64,000 nt of DNA, from contig JAZGUH010000488.1 of assembly GCA_037893225.1 (NCBI GenBank), forward strand, positions 372,001-436,000, in the 5' to 3' direction. This document shows positions 59,896 to 64,000 of this stretch, piece after piece. This DNA comes from Hippasteria phrygiana. Taxonomy: Eukaryota > Echinodermata > Asteroidea > Valvatida > Goniasteridae. Each line of letters opens with the position of its first letter. The first letter of the stretch is position 1. A program made the position numbers and the translations under genes. The notes beneath the pieces were generated by a model. The model did no database searches and had not been told where the DNA came from. It saw nothing but the letters and a program-made list of their open reading frames with translations.

Positions 59896-60007
59896 TAGCC
59901 GTTAGTCAAGACGCGAGTGGCTACCTGGACAAGTGGCGAGCCCCGGACATGATGGCGCCTTGTCATATCCGGGCCCAGATAGCCACGCGCGCCTTGACTA
60001 AAGGCTA
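59896..60007. repeat. ~112-nt near-continuous hairpin
   Basis: Outer arms TAGCCGTTAGTCAAG... and ...CTTGACTAAAGGCTA pair through a GTGGCTA/TAGCCAC segment, and an inner CCCGGACATGA / TCATATCCGGG stem nearly closes the loop. In transcribed form it would make a long stem of precursor-microRNA or MITE type. Confidence 0.7.
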
Positions 60008-60176
60008 TTATCCGCCCGACGGTTGAAAACGAGCGCCGTTTTTCATTTGTTTTTTCGCCATCTAACAACACAAAACTTTGAACAGGTCAGTGGAATGATA
60101 TTTCCTATAACATACTTTAACCCCCAAATCCGCGCATTTCTGAAAATTGCAACAATGACCAATCATGTACACTGCC

Positions 60177-60403
60177 TTTAAAGACGGATCATTTTCATGA
60201 ATATCTGGAAATGTGGTATTCGGAGTTTCGTGTGAAATGTGCCGTCTTTGAAAGAAAGTGTACCACCCATATTTTGAAAAATTCTTATTTTTCTTTCATA
60301 TTCATAATTCCCACCTTCCCGGGTACTTTCTCTCAAAGACGGCATTTCACACGAAACTCCGAATACCGCATTTCCAAATATTCATTAAAATGGTCCGTCT
60401 TTA
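60177..60403. repeat. Inner inverted repeat with ~80-bp arms
   Basis: Arms 60177-60259 and 60325-60403 share AAAGACGG, CGGAGTTTCGTGTGAAATG and the ATTCAT block. The 65-bp loop holds TTTTTCTTTCATATTCATAATTCCCACCTTCC, a diverged copy of sequence in the outer arms (59606-59638). A foldback is thus nested in a foldback. Confidence 0.75.
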
Positions 60404-60588
60404 AGCGGCTAATTGGAACAGAAGCCATTCTTGCAATAAGCTCTTGCTGAAATTAAGTGTGCCCAGGAAGGTGGCAATTATGAATATGAAAGAAAAATAT
60501 GAGTTTTTAAAAACATGTGTGGTACACTTTCTTACAAACAGAAGCTATTGTGCTGAGCCGAAAGGAATTGATGTATAGAACCCTTTAA

Positions 60589-61190
60589 AGGGACACATTG
60601 CCTTAAAATGTCATGAAATTTTGCTGTTTGGAAATGTTCCTTATCTTTTATAAGAGTTGTTCATGCAAAAAAACACGTATAATGTGTTGTAATTAGTGAG
60701 TAGTGATTACAAAACAAAACAATTGGCCGCTTACCCCTGACATCTGACCCGCGAAACATAGACTTATTTCAAGTACTAAATACCACCGTCTAAATAATGC
60801 GCAAAATACGCTGTAAGAGTCTTTAGGCTGGCGCCGCAGCCAGTGGCCTTGTAAACCTATCAGATGATCGCCAGGTACAATTCTCTACCTCGCGACACAT
60901 ATCGCCAGTGCTGCGCGCCGTGCCACAGTACATCAAAATGGATCAACAGAACGTACTTCAACCAGATGCGACTGGAAATACGACTGGTGAACACAGTCCG
61001 CCATTTTGTGGAGTCAAAAATTTGGTTCTACAAAATGGCGGACCGTTATTTGTCACGAAATTTAACAAAAACCACGCAATTTGAAGAGATAGTTATGTAA
61101 ATCTTTATATTCTACTTTTAAAAAAGCTTCCCAACCATATCCATTTTAGTTTTATAGCCCAAATCGAAAAATCCAAAGCAATGTGTCCCT
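60589..61190. mobile_element. 602-bp MITE with TTAA duplication
   Basis: Termini AGGGACACATTGC and its inverted copy, flanked by TTAA at 60585-60588 and 61191-61194. The empty site is visible in the left foldback arm (about 59507-59518 on the plus strand), which proves insertion. It encodes nothing. Inside is a 14-bp inverted repeat GTCCGCCATTTTGT (60996-61009) / ACAAAATGGCGGAC (61030-61043). TTAA target choice suggests mobilisation by a piggyBac-type enzyme. Confidence 0.8.
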
Positions 61191-61597
61191 TTAAAATGGG
61201 CCCTCGCGAAACGACTAATTATTTCATAAAAAAATACCCATAAAACAATGTTAAGTATAATATGTTCAGCTTTGCTTATACCTATTCTGAAATTTTATGC
61301 AAAAATTGGTATGTAATTTCTTGACATTTCTCGAAAATTCGTTGCCTGAATCCAGCGATTTCATTAGGAAAAACTCCTTTTGTCAAATGGATTCTAGTTT
61401 TCAATATGCGGCTGCTCTGATCGGGCGAATCGCGGGCCCTATTGCGAATCGCGGGCTGAATCGCGGGCTAGCTTCAGCCAGGTCAGTGGAACAGATAGAC
61501 CGTCCTAAGTAGTCTGGTCCCTGATGTAACTTATTAGGAATATTCATACTATTTCGGTCTGGAAACCATACTATATCCCACAATTCCGTTTTCGAAT

Positions 61598-61947
61598 ATA
61601 TATTGAAAAACATCGCACATATATTTGAACATCGAACATATATGACAAACATCGCACATATAAATTTGAACATTGCACATATATGATAACATCGAATATA
61701 TATTTGAACATCGTACATATAATAACAAACATCGCACACATACATTTGAACATCGCATATATAATGACAAACATCGCACATATATGACAAAACATCGCAT
61801 ATATATTTGAACATCGCACATATAAATTGGAACATCGCACATATAAATTGGAACATCGCACATATAATGACAAACATCGCACATATATATTTGAACATCG
61901 CACATAATGACAAACATCGCACATATATATTTGAACATCGCACAAAA
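61598..61947 (-). repeat. Tandem repeat in the right foldback arm
   Basis: Inverted counterpart of the left-arm array, made of the same two alternating units. Unit order is largely conserved between the arms with a few changes, for example near 61680-61710, so the arrays have drifted little since the arms separated. Confidence 0.85.
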
Positions 61948-61988
61948 ATACGTAGATTATCGAATATTGCAACGTTTGACATGCCATA

Positions 61989-64000
61989 GTGGATACATGT
62001 ATAGTGTACGTATACGTACTTGAACTTCAAGTTTGAATAACTTGAGTTTCTGATCTTTCTTGCTACGTCCCAAAATGAGATAATGACAAATTACCTGCAG
62101 GTGTGCACTTTAATCTGGGATGTTAATTAGCCAATGTGAATGAATAAATGCAGAATAGTAAAATTTTTAAATTATTTTTTATCAAAGATTGATTTTTGCC
62201 AGTCTTGTTTAATTACATGTACAAACATGTGGTGCCTTTTTTTGCAGCCAGCCATGGCTTGGATATTTCAGTCCAGTTATATGCATGCACAATAAATTTA
62301 CAGGACGGTCTTTGGTCAACTTTTGACTGAAAAACGTTTTTACTCACTTTGTCTTCAAGGTGGAGCTTAAATTTATCATTGTCTTAATTATTTATATTTC
62401 TCCCAATAAAAATTTCCTCCACTAAATACATTACATTCCTACATGTGTATAGTAATCCATGTATACTAATATTTAAAAAAGTGAACATGAAGAAGAGAAG
62501 TCTGAAATAGCAAGCCCAGCAAACCACTTAAATGCAGTGGATTTAAAATCAAAGTAGATGGTTAACTTCACTCATTTATTTTATTTCTTGAGGTAAACAT
62601 AATTTTTCACTGGATAAAATGTATTTCTGTAAAGATTTTAAACCATTATTGTAAATTTACATTTATGTTAACATATACTTTACCATTGAAGGTTAGAACT
62701 GCCACAGAGTTCATCAGAAATATGAAACACACCATTTGTTACATCTCTTTTTTCATGTATTTTCAATTTCCATCCTGAAAAATTATATTGGCAGATGTAC
62801 CGGTCATTTACTACTCAGTGTAAAAAAATCGACATTACATGTACATGTACATGTGGCATTTAAAAAAAAATGTATAATACATTTACTTATACAAACTGGC
62901 TGGGACGTCCTCCATTCTAAAGTGTTTTTTAAGTTTATCACCTCACATGTTTATACACCAGTGTTCTAGCTTATACAGTGTACATGCACAATATATAATG
63001 TTCATGTCATCGGGTAATACCTTCTCATAAATTGTTACCTTCACTCAAGCGCGCCTCCATGATTTGATTATGACATGTGTGGAGACCGGTAAAAGGGGGG
63101 GGGGAGGGGTTATCATGAAATTCCAAAACCAACCAACTGAAAATTTCGAAGGGGGGGGGGGGGGGGGATTGGACACTACGCTGTCTATTACACATGTATT
63201 AATTATGGTCCATACACAAACCCAAATTTAACCCTCTTTCCGACCATTCTACTGTAATTTCCATGTGAAATGTTTAATACCTCCTGGTCTATTTTAATTG
63301 TTTTCTTCTGTCTGGTTTTATTGTCTAGGGGTGATCTTGTCATAAAATGTGTGGGTGGAGATATATTCCCCATCCCTACAACCCCGAAATCTATGTTTTT
63401 GCCTTCACTTATCAACACCTCTTCTTGTCGACAATTGTTTGGGGATTATATTTAACTATAAAAGTTGGGCTATTATGTACGCCGTATGTATCACCATTTG
63501 TTAATCCTTTCTGATATGTTTTTCTTTGTATAAAAATTGTTGTTTAAAAAAAAAATTGAAAATGATCAATAAATCAATTGTGATGTAGTTCTTTTAACCA
63601 ATATCTGTACACCGACTACTGCATGTATTTTTTCTATTACATGTGGAATAGTAAGCACGTAAACACACTGGCTGTCATCAAAGGTTATAGTTCTAAATTT
63701 ACATTCGGAAGTATTAAAATATACCTCACATGTTCACTCATCATCCGCACAAATATTTCGTATAGGCCTACACTTTATTTAATGTCTAAATAAACTTCAG
63801 CTGCACTACAGATACTTCGCGGATTTTAACGACACGTACGTCGTGCCACGTCAACTTAAAAAATATTTCCCACAGACATGACAGACTGGGTCACGCCACT
63901 GATCTCTACTACATGTAGAGATCAGTGGGTCACGCGGATCGCGCAATCCTTCATCCAAAACAATACAACGGTCGACGCGTCGGGCCCGGGCGCGGTGAAT
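61989..64000. other. Noncoding right flank
   Basis: About 2 kb without a supportable gene. It contains an ACATGT microsatellite (62836-62854), a G10 run (63095-63104) and a G17 run (63151-63167). Open frames of 60-77 codons at 62736, 63203 and 63270 have no recognisable domain and overlap each other on opposite strands. Confidence 0.55.
63897..63927. repeat. 13-bp perfect inverted repeat with TACAT loop
   Basis: CACTGATCTCTAC (63897-63909), loop TACAT, GTAGAGATCAGTG (63915-63927). It is flanked by direct copies of GGGTCACGC (about 63888 and 63928), so it looks like a small insertion of a hairpin with a target duplication, or a replication-slippage product. Confidence 0.8.

Larger units (their letters stand above)
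58734..61988. mobile_element. Foldback palindrome of about 3.25 kb
   Basis: Left arm 58734-59700 and right arm 60401-61988 are inverted copies sharing, in order, TATGGCATGTCAAACG, a block of 20-21-bp tandem repeats, the CCCGCGATTC block, GAAACGACTAATTA, and CTTCTGTTCCAATTAGCCGCTTAA. The arms differ by small indels and by a 602-bp insertion in the right arm. The centre (59700-60400) is made of further hairpins. The architecture matches foldback-type DNA transposons, with long, internally repetitive inverted termini and no transposase. A palindromic duplication is the alternative. Confidence 0.75.

Noticed and set aside
58647..62030. Cys/Met/Phe-rich open frames in the foldback arms
   Set aside because: Translations of the 20-21-bp tandem repeat in all frames, with no independent coding support.

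Overview
The window looks like nuclear DNA of a marine invertebrate: AT-rich, intron-bearing, full of nested transposons, with frequent ACATGTAC/TACATGTA words and homopolymeric G/C tracts. A deuterostome (echinoderm, hemichordate or cephalochordate) or a mollusc would fit, but I cannot name the species. I see no bacterial operons and no clear multi-exon host gene. Almost everything is mobile or satellite DNA.

Region 1 (about 0.5-34.7 kb) is a satellite-like array built from a ~587-bp monomer organised into a higher-order repeat of about 4.03 kb. Nine units can be delimited (U0-U8). U1-U3 and U5-U7 are near-identical copies. U0, U4 and U8 are divergent. Each unit ends with a small stem-loop followed by TCTAG, and some begin with a 12-bp stem hairpin complementary to a sequence near the 3' end. 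This resembles the Helitron/Helentron (DINE/HINE) class, so the locus reads as a head-to-tail array of a non-autonomous Helitron-like element that amplified into a satellite. Each full monomer carries one perfect match to the CTCF consensus (36 in total) and several TGACGTCA (CRE/ATF) sites, many in pairs 11 bp apart. U4 also hosts a family of ~90-nt hairpins. U4 and U8 share an LTR-like 3' tail.

Region 2 (34.7-38.7 kb) is a spacer. It holds poly-C/poly-G tracts, a short SAP-domain ORF, a cluster of a GTGTAAAGGGGACACC motif in both orientations, and a 20-bp tandem repeat.

Region 3 (38.7-58.3 kb) is a Russian-doll insertion. A piggyBac-like element (P1) is split at a TTAA inside its transposase gene by a second copy of the same family (P2, 40848-56357, with TIRs and TTAA duplications). 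P2 is in turn split by a complete 11,061-bp Ty3/gypsy retrotransposon (41912-52972) with two 2,489-bp LTRs, a TGTA target duplication, a PBS, a PPT, and gag, protease-RT-RNase H and integrase frames. P2 retains an apparently intact two-exon transposase (563 aa predicted). The P1 N-terminal half runs open, in frame, through the P2 5' leader into P2 exon 1.

Region 4 (58.7-62.0 kb) is a ~3.25-kb foldback palindrome. Its arms carry 20-21-bp tandem repeats, its centre folds into several further hairpins, and one arm carries a 602-bp TTAA-flanked MITE. The rest, to 64 kb, is noncoding as far as I can tell, with a short perfect palindrome near the end.
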